In this document: piece after piece, positions 17,552-25,212 of the stretch
How positions within the stretch are numbered: position 1 is the first letter of the stretch
Layout: each line of letters begins with the position of its first letter
NCBI RefSeq assembly: GCF_001611555.1
Contig: NZ_LSGP01000017.1
Coordinates: forward strand, 124,001-188,000
Length of the DNA: 64,000 nt
Direction of reading: 5' to 3'
Source: Anaerosporomusa subterranea
Lineage (GTDB): Bacteria > Bacillota > Negativicutes > Sporomusales > Acetonemataceae
The notes under the pieces: generated by a model
Databases searched by the model: none
What the model was told of the DNA's origin: nothing
Seen by the model: the letters and a program-made list of their open reading frames with translations, nothing else
Translations under genes and position numbers: made by a program

Positions 17552-18097
17552 ATGAACAGCCGCTCTACAAATAGCCGGACTCAGCCTGTTATCAGTCAAA
17601 CGTTTACCGCCATCGACTTTGAAACTGCTAATCACCAAAGAAACAGTGCCTGCCAGTTGGGAATCGTTGTTGTTGAAAACGGAAATATTGTTGATACCCA
17701 ATCCTGGTTAATTAAGCCGCCATCGACAACGTTTACCTTCACCGATATTCACGGGATTACATATGAGGTTGTAAAAAATCAGCCATCTTTTCAGGAACTG
17801 TGGCCAACTATTCAACCGTATATCGGCAACCAGATTCTGGCGGCCCACAATGCCACCTTTGATATCAGCGTACTGCGGGCAGTACTTAGCCATTACCGGC
17901 TGCCAGCGCCGGAGTTTCAGGTAATTGATTCGCTGGCAGTTGCCAGAAGAATCTGGCCTTGCTTGCCAAATCACAAGCTGAACACCGTCGCCAACCACCT
18001 GAACTTTCAGTTTCAACATCACGATGCCGCCAATGATGCCAGAGCTTGCGCGGAAATCATCTTGCAGGCGGCAAAGGAAGTCGCCGCATCTTTTTAA
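17552..18097 (+). CDS. DEDD-family 3'-5' exonuclease (DnaQ-like)
   Basis: A 181-residue exonuclease of the DnaQ/epsilon type. Exo I is visible as FTAIDFETAN, Exo II as AHNATFDISVL and the C-terminal ExoIII epsilon motif as HHDAANDARACAEI, giving the four acidic metal ligands plus the general-base His. The protein is standalone and of the size of RNase T/DinG-type or proofreading-subunit enzymes, so it may act on DNA or RNA ends. ATG 17552 follows GAGGGGAGG; a frame opening at 17510 overlaps the previous stop but lacks a clear site. It probably shares the transcript of the diguanylate cyclase. Confidence 0.85.
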   Translation: MNSRSTNSRTQPVISQTFTAIDFETANHQRNSACQLGIVVVENGNIVDTQSWLIKPPSTTFTFTDIHGITYEVVKNQPSFQELWPTIQPYIGNQILAAHNATFDISVLRAVLSHYRLPAPEFQVIDSLAVARRIWPCLPNHKLNTVANHLNFQFQHHDAANDARACAEIILQAAKEVAASF

Positions 18098-18105
18098 GAA
18101 ATAAG

Positions 18106-18143
18106 CAGCCTGCATTTTGCTTTTCACATGTTGCAGGCTGTTG
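18106..18143 (+). terminator. Intrinsic terminator after the exonuclease gene
   Basis: CAGCCTGCA (18106-18114) pairs with TGCAGGCTG (18132-18140), followed by TTGTT. Confidence 0.65.
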
Positions 18144-18157
18144 TTATTAGATAGCTA

Positions 18158-18799
18158 TTAACTTAACATGCCAATCGTATAATTTTCGTTCTGCTGAACA
18201 ACGTGCTGATAGATCTTCTTCTTTGCTCGTTGAATGGCATTGTCTACTACTTTTGTATTAATGTTTAATTCTTCGGCAATATCCTGCTGTTTATAACCGC
18301 GCATATATAAAAGAACTGACCTTCGCTCATATTCAGATAAATAGTACTTAATATAATGAAAGAGTGTTTCTGTGAATTCTCTGTCTATAAGTATTCTTTG
18401 CGGGTCATACGCATCGTTGTTTATAACCAAACGATCGATAAGTTCCACGCTGTTTTCTTGCATGTGAATAGGCTTAGCATACAACGACTCCGCCTCATTA
18501 ACCAATTTATTTTTTTGGCGATTGGACATAGTAACTGCTGATTTAATCATATTTTGTATATTTCTACTGGCAATAAAATCAAATGTATACCGATCATTTT
18601 CATCATAATAGAGAACCGCCTTATAAAGACCCAAAAGCCCCCATTGATATAAATCGTCGCGGTCTCCTCCCGGCAAGTAGTATTTTCTGATACAGGCTGT
18701 AATCTTGCCGTTTAGCTTCGCCGCCAATTGATTAAATTTATGATTATCTAGATTGCCTTGATTGTCAAAACAATATCGTAACACGTTTCCACCATCCAT
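18158..18799 (-). CDS. RNA polymerase sigma factor, SigH-like
   Basis: A 213-residue sigma-70 family protein. Region 2 contains YLPGGDRDDLYQWGLLGLYKA (the core-binding and -10 part), close to SigH of sporulating Firmicutes (ADREDL.QEG.IGLYKA); region 4 is a helix-turn-helix with GYKQQDIAEELNINTKVV. The paired Gln-to-Trp change in the DLxQxG segment and the divergent N-terminus suggest a paralogue rather than the main SigH. Only a weak ribosome-binding site (GCAAGAG) precedes the ATG. No anti-sigma gene is adjacent. It converges with the exonuclease gene. Confidence 0.8.
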   Translation of the reverse strand: MDGGNVLRYCFDNQGNLDNHKFNQLAAKLNGKITACIRKYYLPGGDRDDLYQWGLLGLYKAVLYYDENDRYTFDFIASRNIQNMIKSAVTMSNRQKNKLVNEAESLYAKPIHMQENSVELIDRLVINNDAYDPQRILIDREFTETLFHYIKYYLSEYERRSVLLYMRGYKQQDIAEELNINTKVVDNAIQRAKKKIYQHVVQQNENYTIGMLS

Positions 18800-19080
18800 A
18801 GCATGCTCTTGCTGAGATATCCAGAATAGTCGATTTTCTGCATTATAGCATAGGTCTGTAGTGGGACGTAAATAGGACTTAACTCCTTTATGTGTCTGAT
18901 TTCACAATAAGAGGCTTAGTGCTTTGCGCCAGCAAACTTGACATCTACTTCAACTGGCGAAAAATCTTGAAATAGTGGGACGCGGCCCCCCTGAAAGATA
19001 GCTCCCCATCCGCAAGGTTAAGATAAGTTAGCAAGAACAAAGTAATCCTGCAGGAAATGTGACGATAACGGAGAAAAACA
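18800..19080. other. Intergenic region without a recognised gene
   Basis: Between the SigH-like gene and the QueG-like gene. No long frame, clear terminator or known RNA motif was seen. Confidence 0.5.
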
Positions 19081-19143
19081 ATGCAAACAGAAAACGGCGC
19101 AGTCAGTGAAGCAGCGTTGCGCCAGGGGAGGATTTTGGATTGA
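19081..19143 (+). CDS. Possible 20-residue upstream peptide
   Basis: ATG 19081 follows AACGGAG; 20 codons end in TGA, which overlaps the TTG start of the next gene as TTGA. Such overlap permits translational coupling. No similarity recognised, and chance cannot be excluded. Confidence 0.25.
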   Translation: MQTENGAVSEAALRQGRILD

Positions 19144-19820
19144 GAGTTTCTGCAAAAGAAATTAAATGCCGCGCGCAAGAGTTGGGGGCAGATCTATGTG
19201 GAATTGCTCCTGTCGAGCGATTTGCCGAGGCACCTTCCGGCTTTCACCCGTCTAATGTTCTCAAAGATTGTAAAAGTGTAATTGTCGTCGCACTTCAGTT
19301 TCCTACCAGTACTCTTGCCTCTTCTTCGCCAGCAGCGTATACGTTTGTTCGCAATCGCCTGGTTGATAGGACTGATTCGATCACCTTTCAATTAGCCTTA
19401 GAGCTTGAACGTTTGGCAATTCGCGCTCTCCCCATTCCATCATCAGATCCTTATGATTACTGGGACGCAAGTCGTCGCCGTGGTCAAGGCATTCTTTCGC
19501 TCAAACACGCTGCTGTACGTGCTGGTCTGGGGCAGATGGGGAAGAATACCCTGCTGGTGAACGAACAATACGGCAATATGTTATGGCTGGGTGCAGTTTT
19601 GCTTGATCAGGAACTAGAAGCTGACCCGGTAGTCACACAGCAATTCTGTCCATCTGAATGCAGCATTTGCCTGGAGGCTTGCCCCGCCCAAGCACTTGAC
19701 GGGATAACCATTGAGCAAAGCAAGTGCCGCGCGATCTCGGCCCAATATACCGAAGGCGGTGGCGGCGTATATGCCTGTAAGTTATGTCGGTCCGTGTGTC
19801 CGAATTGCGAAAGAACCTGA
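19140..19820 (+). CDS. Short QueG-like 4Fe-4S protein
   Basis: A 226-residue protein resembling the first part of epoxyqueuosine reductase QueG: an N-terminal cobalamin-side domain (GIAPVERF, GRG-like segment around YDYWDASRRRGQGILSLKHAA, GxGQMGKNTLLVNE) and two ferredoxin-like cysteine clusters (CPSECSICLEACP and CKLCRSVCPNC). QueG itself is about 380 residues, with a C-terminal HEAT-like tRNA-binding part that is missing here, so a tRNA substrate is doubtful. The TTG start has AGGGGAGGA upstream. The metallo-beta-lactamase gene follows after 43 bases with its own strong site, so the two may form an operon. Confidence 0.75.
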   Translation: MRVSAKEIKCRAQELGADLCGIAPVERFAEAPSGFHPSNVLKDCKSVIVVALQFPTSTLASSSPAAYTFVRNRLVDRTDSITFQLALELERLAIRALPIPSSDPYDYWDASRRRGQGILSLKHAAVRAGLGQMGKNTLLVNEQYGNMLWLGAVLLDQELEADPVVTQQFCPSECSICLEACPAQALDGITIEQSKCRAISAQYTEGGGGVYACKLCRSVCPNCERT

Positions 19821-19863
19821 TACTTACCCTATGCAATCACTCCGAGTAAGAGGAGGATAAAAC

Positions 19864-20598
19864 ATGAAAATTAAGTTCTTGGGCAGTGGTGATGCTTTTG
19901 GCAGCGGCGGAAGATTACAGACCTGTATCCTGATTTCAACGGAAGATAAGAAGATTTTACTCGACTGTGGAGCATCTTCTCAAATCGCAATTCGCAAATT
20001 TAATGTCAATCCCAATGAAATTAGTACAATTTTTCTTACTCATCTACATGGAGATCACTTTGCTGGAATCCCATTCTTTATTCTGGATGCTCAGCTAATT
20101 AGTAAACGGACAAGTCCTTTAGTCATCGCAGGCCCATCAGGAACCGAACGGCGGATTATCGAAGCGATGGAAGTTTTGTTTCCTGGCTCATCAACGTCGC
20201 AGAAAAAATTTGAGTTACGTATTGAAGAATTGCCACTGCAGCAAGCCAGTGTCATCGATGGTGTAAAGGTCACTCCCTTTCCTGTTGTCCACCCTAGTGG
20301 AAATCCTTCCACTGCGTTAAGAGCGGAATTCTGCGGCAAAATAATAACCTATACAGGCGATACAGAATGGGCTGCGACTTTGCTAGACGCAGCAGCGGAC
20401 GCAGATATTCTTATAGCAGAAGCCTATGCTTTTGATAATAAAATCAAGTTCCATTTAGATGCGGCAACCTTGTCTGAAGAATTTGGCCGGTTAAAGGCCA
20501 AAAGAATCATCCTTACACACCTAGGGCCGGCTAGCTTAGATCGATTAGCTGACCTGCCATTTGAGTATGCAATTGACGGTAAAGAGATATCGATATAG
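19864..20598 (+). CDS. Metallo-beta-lactamase-fold hydrolase, RNase Z-like
   Basis: A 244-residue MBL-fold protein beginning MKIKFLGSGDAFGSGGR, like RNase Z and related phosphodiesterases. Metal-binding motifs are THLHGDHFAG (HxHxDH), VVHP, YTGDTEW and LTHLGP, enough for a dinuclear zinc centre. The exosite arm of true RNase Z is not evident, and the protein is shorter than RNase Z (about 310), so it may belong to the PhnP-like or general MBL phosphodiesterases. AGAGGAGG precedes the ATG. Probably co-transcribed with the QueG-like gene. Confidence 0.83.
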   Translation: MKIKFLGSGDAFGSGGRLQTCILISTEDKKILLDCGASSQIAIRKFNVNPNEISTIFLTHLHGDHFAGIPFFILDAQLISKRTSPLVIAGPSGTERRIIEAMEVLFPGSSTSQKKFELRIEELPLQQASVIDGVKVTPFPVVHPSGNPSTALRAEFCGKIITYTGDTEWAATLLDAAADADILIAEAYAFDNKIKFHLDAATLSEEFGRLKAKRIILTHLGPASLDRLADLPFEYAIDGKEISI

Positions 20599-20697
20599 TG
20601 ATCGCGCTTGAGCTAGGAAAAAGGAACGGTTTTTATTTAATGGCAGTAAGATTAGTGATAAGGGAAAAAATGATATATGAATGAGGCGGAGTATACT

Positions 20698-21003
20698 ATG
20701 AGTAGAGAAAAAATGCTAAATAGAGAAATAATTGTTTCTACAATTAAAAAATTCTGTTCTGTAAATTATAAAGAATTTAACGTTTCAGATCTGATTCATA
20801 AAGGTGGACACCGGCATAGAGTAGAAATAGAAGCCGACGGTTCGAGCTTTTATGTGGATTTTCACTTCAAGGAGAATGGAAGCACCTCTATTGATATATC
20901 TAGTGGACATCATGTTGATAAAAAGAAACAAATTAAGGATGCTATACTAGGCGATGCTACATGCTTGATAGCAGATAGCGAAAAGAAAGTGACTAGCGTA
21001 TGA
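20698..21003 (+). CDS. Small protein with RnlA-N-like segment, possibly truncated
   Basis: A 101-residue protein (108 if the ATG at 20677 is used; GAGGCGG nine bases before 20698 favours the later start). The central part, VEIEADGSSFYVDFHFKENG followed by STSIDISSGHHVDKK, resembles the beta-rich N-terminal module of RnlA-type RNase toxins. No toxin C-terminal domain and no antitoxin gene follow, so this is either a free-standing module or the remnant of a longer gene. The codon use is more AT-rich than its neighbours, which suggests transfer. Function unknown. Confidence 0.4.
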   Translation: MSREKMLNREIIVSTIKKFCSVNYKEFNVSDLIHKGGHRHRVEIEADGSSFYVDFHFKENGSTSIDISSGHHVDKKKQIKDAILGDATCLIADSEKKVTSV

Positions 21004-21092
21004 GGCGAGGGGACCGGTTTGAACCAGTTCGATGAGCCGCTCAGCCATCAAATGTGAAAGTTATTCACGATCATAACTAAGTAACATTTTGG

Positions 21093-21216
21093 ATTAACCG
21101 GAGAGAAGCGTATCACTGGTAGGCGAAAAGACTTGAAAGTAGAGTGTACGATGTCATTATCGCGTAAAAGTATAACCGCGTGATAGAGCTTTCTGACCAA
21201 TCTTCTCGGTTAACAT
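21093..21216. other. Structured intergenic element, family unknown
   Basis: TTAACCGGAGAGAAG (21094-21108) is nearly the reverse complement of TCTTCTCGGTTAA (21201-21213). Between them are smaller hairpins such as CGCG-TAAAAGTATAAC-CGCG. A strong terminator follows at 21259. The stretch could be a small RNA of about 200 bases or a short inverted-repeat element; nothing known was recognised. Confidence 0.35.
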
Positions 21217-21258
21217 TATTTCACAGGTCTGTTTAAATAATAACGCAAAGACTATACG

Positions 21259-21305
21259 AAAATACCAGTTGAGTTGCAGAGATTTCGCAACTCAACTGGT
21301 ATTTT
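21259..21305. terminator. Bidirectional intrinsic terminator
   Basis: AAAATACCAGTTGAGTTGC pairs perfectly with its complement around a nine-base loop; T-tracts lie on both sides. It serves the phosphodiesterase gene on the minus strand and whatever is transcribed from the left. Confidence 0.85.
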
Positions 21306-21341
21306 CAAACTATTATTGCTTTTTCTCACAGCCTGACGTCA

Positions 21342-21833
21342 TCAGCAGTCATTTAGAAACACTAATCTCGCGGAAACGCCGGTTGGCTCAAGGTCAAGCA
21401 CGATATATGAAAACCATCTCTCTTTACGTTTTGCGGTGATAGAGCCCGGATTTAACATGATAATCTTGTTACGAGTGAATATGCATGGCTGATGGCTATG
21501 ACCAAAAATAATAATATCTACATTCTCATTGGCAAATGCCCGGAACGCCCTGTCCGCCGTTGTGCCTCCTGTTCCGTGACCATGATATAGACCAACCTGA
21601 TATGAGGCAAGCGGAAAAACTCGTTTCTCCGGAAGAGTACTTTTTATTCGATCAGAATCGACATTGCCCCATACGCCCCAAAAAGCTTGCTGGCTTTGCA
21701 AGAACGTGAGGACAGAGCTATCGGTATAGTCGCCGGCATGAATGATCATGCTGGCATCGGTGTGCTTGCGGGCTAGCCATGTTAGCTTCTCCGGGGATTT
21801 GAGATGAGAATCGGAAATAACAATTGCTTTCAT
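21342..21833 (-). CDS. YfcE/MJ0936-type metallophosphodiesterase
   Basis: A 163-residue calcineurin-like phosphodiesterase of the small YfcE/MJ0936 family. Metal ligands are visible in SDSHLK, HAGDYTD, WGNVDSD, YHGHG and GHSHQP. Family members hydrolyse phosphodiesters such as bis-pNPP or 2',3'-cyclic nucleotides in vitro; natural substrates are not settled. The gene lies 34 bases after the next minus-strand gene, probably as the second gene of an operon, and ends near a strong terminator. Confidence 0.87.
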   Translation of the reverse strand: MKAIVISDSHLKSPEKLTWLARKHTDASMIIHAGDYTDSSVLTFLQSQQAFWGVWGNVDSDRIKSTLPEKRVFPLASYQVGLYHGHGTGGTTADRAFRAFANENVDIIIFGHSHQPCIFTRNKIIMLNPGSITAKRKERWFSYIVLDLEPTGVSARLVFLNDC

Positions 21834-21867
21834 GGGGACAGTCTTTGAAGGCGATAGAAGCTGCTAT

Positions 21868-22371
21868 TCATTTAGTTTTTTCAGCATCAGCGCTTCTCTT
21901 AACAGTAAGCGCATTGTCGCTGCCAATAGTTTCTCCTAGGTTTTTGATCGTTTCCCGCATTTTTTTCTGGTAATATCCCGTTAGGGCAAGCATTCTGGTA
22001 TCCATGAGAAAATCAGGCTTGGCGATTTCTTCTTTTCTACCGCCGTTTTGTCCGTTTACAGCCAACCCATTCATGCTGTCTGAAACAGCATTATTGCTGG
22101 CCCCATTAGTATTCTCCACTTCACCGGCAGCGTCATTATTGCCGTCTGCCGTTTTCTTGTCCTTATCTTCAGTTTTCTTGTCAGAAGTCTCGCCAATCAA
22201 AATCCGCATGTTTTTGCCGATCACGATATAGGTATATACTTTGCCGCCTTGCCGGACGGTAAGATACTTCCAGCCACTAGCGCTATCGCCCGTATCCTGG
22301 GAGGACTGGCTGCCCTGTCTCCTAGCGGCGACCTGAGTTTTCGTCATCGCTGAAACTCCGTGAAAATCCAT
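21868..22371 (-). CDS. Uncharacterised protein with low-complexity middle
   Basis: A 167-residue protein not recognised. Residues about 30-65 (WKYLTVRQGGKVYTYIVIGKN) look like a small beta-hairpin domain, followed by an acidic, Asn/Lys-rich low-complexity stretch (about 68-110) and a C-terminal helical region (MLALTGYYQKKMRETIKNLG). No signal peptide or membrane segment. GGGAGAG lies nine bases before the ATG at 22371, preferred over the ATG at 22380. Possibly an exported or flagellum/biofilm accessory protein, but there is no evidence for that. Confidence 0.6.
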   Translation of the reverse strand: MDFHGVSAMTKTQVAARRQGSQSSQDTGDSASGWKYLTVRQGGKVYTYIVIGKNMRILIGETSDKKTEDKDKKTADGNNDAAGEVENTNGASNNAVSDSMNGLAVNGQNGGRKEEIAKPDFLMDTRMLALTGYYQKKMRETIKNLGETIGSDNALTVKRSADAEKTK

Positions 22372-22600
22372 GCAAATCATCTCTCCCGCACAATTTATAT
22401 CTCTAAGTAACTATCGAATTTTTTGAAAAAATTCTTAACCGAGTTATCCGAATTTTATTTGTTTCGTTTTTGTTATTTATTTTGGGTATCTTGCAAAAAG
22501 GATTGCACGGTGATTACTTTTACAAAGGATACTTGATGTTTATGTACACATATATTTTTTGCTGGAATCAATATATACTGATAAGAAAAGGGGGATGTAA

Positions 22601-22885
22601 ATGCTAAAAGTGATTGCAGAGGATTTCATTAAAGAGGAATATCTTGATGTTGTTGCACCGATGTACGCTGAATTGATCGCTGCAACAAAAAAAGAACAGG
22701 GTTGCGTGGAATACAATCTTTTTATCGATGAAAATGATAAAACACATTTTATTTTTATTGAGGAGTGGATTAATCATCAGGCGCTGGATGCGCATTGTGC
22801 ATCTGAACATTTTACACGCCTTGTTCCTTTGATCAACCAGTATCAGTATAAAGAAGGTACGGTAATACTGATGAGATCATTTTAA
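22601..22885 (+). CDS. Antibiotic biosynthesis monooxygenase (ABM) family, YgiN-like
   Basis: A 94-residue dimeric alpha/beta-barrel protein of the ABM superfamily. The features are a first strand (LKVIAEDFIKEE), EQGCVEYNLFIDENDKTHFIFIEEW and a C-terminal HxxSEHF-type segment (DAHCASEHFTRLV). Members act as quinol monooxygenases or heme/quinone handling enzymes; E. coli YgiN reduces or oxidises quinones. AAGGGGG precedes the ATG. It stands alone between non-coding stretches. Confidence 0.85.
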   Translation: MLKVIAEDFIKEEYLDVVAPMYAELIAATKKEQGCVEYNLFIDENDKTHFIFIEEWINHQALDAHCASEHFTRLVPLINQYQYKEGTVILMRSF

Positions 22886-23012
22886 TTGAGACCTGATAAT
22901 CGAAAAGGGAAGTCAATCTGGCCTACCCCTGCGGACTGGACTGCCTTCGTACTTCGTTTTCAACAGCCGTCTAAGGAGCATCATGCTTTTTTGACGGTCT
23001 CGCAGACAGTAG

Positions 23013-23171
23013 CGCATACCGGACAATTCAGAAACAATCGCCATCTGTTGCGGGATTCATTTTGATAATATTACAAAGCAAGAAATTGCAGATGTCATGG
23101 AGATAGTCGGTAAGATGAGGATTTATGTGTTTGAGTTAAGGACAGTTAAGAACATTAAAACGGGAGGTTGA
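23013..23171 (+). pseudogene. Possible remnant of a protein-coding gene
   Basis: An open frame of 52 codons without an early start codon, reading ...NSETIAICCGIHFDNITKQE... then EIADVMEIVGKM and ending at TGA 23169. It has the amphipathic pattern of real protein but no initiation signal and no recognised family. It ends where the T-box promoter begins. It could be the tail of a lost gene. Confidence 0.25.
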
Positions 23172-23197
23172 CAACGGCAACCGTTCCTTGTTACAAT
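23168..23197 (+). promoter_or_regulatory. Promoter of the T-box leader
   Basis: TTGACA at 23168-23173 and TTACAA (23191-23196) or TACAAT (23192-23197) with 17-18 bases between. Confidence 0.65.
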
Positions 23198-23204
23198 TGA
23201 ATTA

Positions 23205-23506
23205 ATTTAACATCTGAGTGTCGATGACCAGGAAGAGTACACATGAAAAGAGAGTTTCAGCGAGCCAATGGTAGTGGGAGTTTGGCACTGCTCAACATGT
23301 CGAATGGGCCTGGGAGATGTGGTCCGAAACAAATCGATTGTTATCGAATAGTAGGCGCCGCCGGGAACTTCCGCCGTTACCAGGAAGCGGGTATCGGACT
23401 TTTGTCCTGTACCTTGTAGAGCCGGGCCGTATGGCCAATTAGGGTGGCACCGCGGGTTAACCCCTCGTCCCTTGTTATATTTCAAGGGATGAGGGGTTTT
23501 TGTATT
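23205..23506 (+). promoter_or_regulatory. T-box riboswitch, tryptophan-type
   Basis: The T-box AGGGTGGCACCGCGGG at 23441-23456 is exact. The leader has a long stem I from about 23211 with AGAGAG and apical elements; the specifier region reads GGCC-TGG-GAG, so the likely specifier is UGG (Trp) at 23311-23313. The terminator (CCCCTCGTCCCTTG pairing with CAAGGGATGAGGGG, 23460-23500, then TTTTT) competes with the antiterminator containing the T-box. Uncharged tRNA-Trp should let transcription proceed into trpB. Confidence 0.93.
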
Positions 23507-23709
23507 CCCATTTAAATTTCGTTAATGAGGCTGAACATGTATCGATCAGACCCCGGTTAAGCAGGAAGGTTTCGACTGAAAAGCCTGCATTGCCTTCTTG
23601 CAGCGTTCAAGCAGCCTAGTGACGGGAATGAGTCCCATCAACAGTATGAACGAGTGGGGGGCGCTAAAGCTGTTGCCTAACAAAATTAAACAACGTGGAG
23701 GGTAAGATA
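23507..23709 (+). promoter_or_regulatory. Long post-terminator leader before trpB
   Basis: About 200 bases lie between the T-box terminator and trpB, unusually long. They contain several hairpins (for example around 23565-23630, GCAGGAAGGTTT.../...GCCTTCTTGC) and a small frame at 23644-23706 beginning MNEWGA, which overlaps the trpB ribosome-binding site. A second, translational control layer is possible. Confidence 0.3.
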
Positions 23710-24894
23710 ATGTATGATGAGAAAAAAGGATTCTTCGGCGATTTTGGCGGTCAATACGTTCCCGACGAACTAACGCCGATACTCAATGAGCTTGCTGCTG
23801 CTTTCGAAGAGTGCAAAAGCGACCCGGATTTCCAAAACGAATTGGAACACTATTTGAAAACCTATGTCGGCAGACCATCGTTGCTGTATCACGCGGAACG
23901 CTTCAGCGAGAAACTAGGCGGCGCAAAGATCTACCTGAAACGGGAAGATCTTAATCATACCGGTTCGCATAAGATCAATAACGCCATTGGCCAAGCGCTG
24001 CTCGCCAAGAAGATGGGCAAAAAGCGTGTGATTGCCGAAACCGGCGCAGGTCAGCACGGAGTTGCCACAGCCACTGTCGCTGCCTTATTCGGTATGGAGT
24101 GTAAGATTTTTATGGGCGCTGAGGACGTTGAGCGGCAGGCGTTAAACGTATTTCGCATGCAAATGCTGGGCGCCGAAGTCATCGCTGTTACTAGCGGCAC
24201 ACAGACGCTGAAAGAGGCTGTCGATGAAGCGATCAACTACTGGGTGGAAAACTGCCATGACACCTTTTACGTTTTAGGCTCTGCCGTAGGCCCGCATCCC
24301 TATCCTAGTATTGTACGCTACTTACAGCGCTATATCGGCCTGGAAGCCCGTCAGCAAATACTCGAACTTGAGCGCAGGCTGCCTGATAGTGTCATCGCCT
24401 GTGTAGGCGGTGGCAGCAATGCGATTGGACTGTTCCAAGGCTTTCTCGATGACGCCAGTGTAAACATCTATGGCGTTGAGGCCGCCGGCAAGGGCGTAGA
24501 TACCGACCAGCACGCCGCCACGATGACGCTGGGAAAAGTGGGCGTTTTACACGGCTTCAAGAGCTATGTATTGCAGGATGACAACAACGAGGTCAGCCCT
24601 GTCTACTCTATATCGGCCGGCCTTGATTACCCCGGCGTTGGCCCTGAGCATGCCTACCTGCGGGACAAGGGTAGGGTGAACTATGTTGCCGTCACCGATA
24701 AGCAGGCTGTTGACGCTTTTTACCTGCTGTCGCAGACGGAAGGGATTATCCCCGCCCTAGAAAGCTCTCACGCACTTGCCTATGCGGTTGAATTAGCCCC
24801 TAAGCTGCCGAAAGACCATATCATGATTGTTAATTTATCCGGACGCGGCGACAAAGACGTTCAACAGATCGCCGCATTAAAGAAATTCGATTAA
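23710..24894 (+). CDS. trpB: Tryptophan synthase beta chain
   Basis: A 394-residue TrpB of the common (TrpB1) type. It condenses indole with serine using PLP. The Schiff-base lysine lies in [10 protein letters not shown] (about residue 84); the phosphate-binding loop is [10 protein letters not shown] (about 230); [10 protein letters not shown] and the C-terminal LSGRGDKD are canonical. GGAGGG lies seven bases before ATG 23710. Unusually it stands alone: trpA and the other trp genes are not beside it, yet it has its own Trp T-box. It may serve indole salvage or partner a distant trpA. Terminator-like hairpins follow. Confidence 0.95.
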   Translation: MYDEKKGFFGDFGGQYVPDELTPILNELAAAFEECKSDPDFQNELEHYLKTYVGRPSLLYHAERFSEKLGGAKIYLKREDLNHTGSHKINNAIGQALLAKKMGKKRVIAETGAGQHGVATATVAALFGMECKIFMGAEDVERQALNVFRMQMLGAEVIAVTSGTQTLKEAVDEAINYWVENCHDTFYVLGSAVGPHPYPSIVRYLQRYIGLEARQQILELERRLPDSVIACVGGGSNAIGLFQGFLDDASVNIYGVEAAGKGVDTDQHAATMTLGKVGVLHGFKSYVLQDDNNEVSPVYSISAGLDYPGVGPEHAYLRDKGRVNYVAVTDKQAVDAFYLLSQTEGIIPALESSHALAYAVELAPKLPKDHIMIVNLSGRGDKDVQQIAALKKFD

Positions 24895-24949
24895 GTCAGT
24901 TTTTGCACCGTTCACGCTGATTCCTGTTTTGGCGTAAGCCAATTAATAG

Positions 24950-25006
24950 CCCCGCCGCTCTGCTGTAACCGTATTGTCTAAGTGCGTCGTGCAGGGTCGG
25001 CGGGGT
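24950..25006 (+). terminator. Terminator-like hairpin after trpB
   Basis: CCCCGCCG (24950-24957) pairs with CGGCGGGG (24998-25005) across a 40-base loop that can itself fold. Weak T-tract. Confidence 0.4.
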
Positions 25007-25036
25007 TGCCTGTGTAAATTAGGTACAATAAACAGG

Positions 25037-25070
25037 AGGCCAAAAACCTTTGTGATAAGGTTTTTGGCCT
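25037..25070. terminator. Intrinsic terminator
   Basis: AGGCCAAAAACCTT pairs with AAGGTTTTTGGCCT around TGTGAT. Confidence 0.65.
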
Positions 25071-25212
25071 CTTGCCGCTCTAAGGTTCACTTTAGTTATC
25101 TCGCCCTTTAATTCCATTTTTTTATCCAGAAGTCAACGTCTGTAATCATGACGTCTGCTTGACCAGACGCACTATGCCGGGATGCAGGCTGTTTTATTGT
25201 TTACACTTGGTA

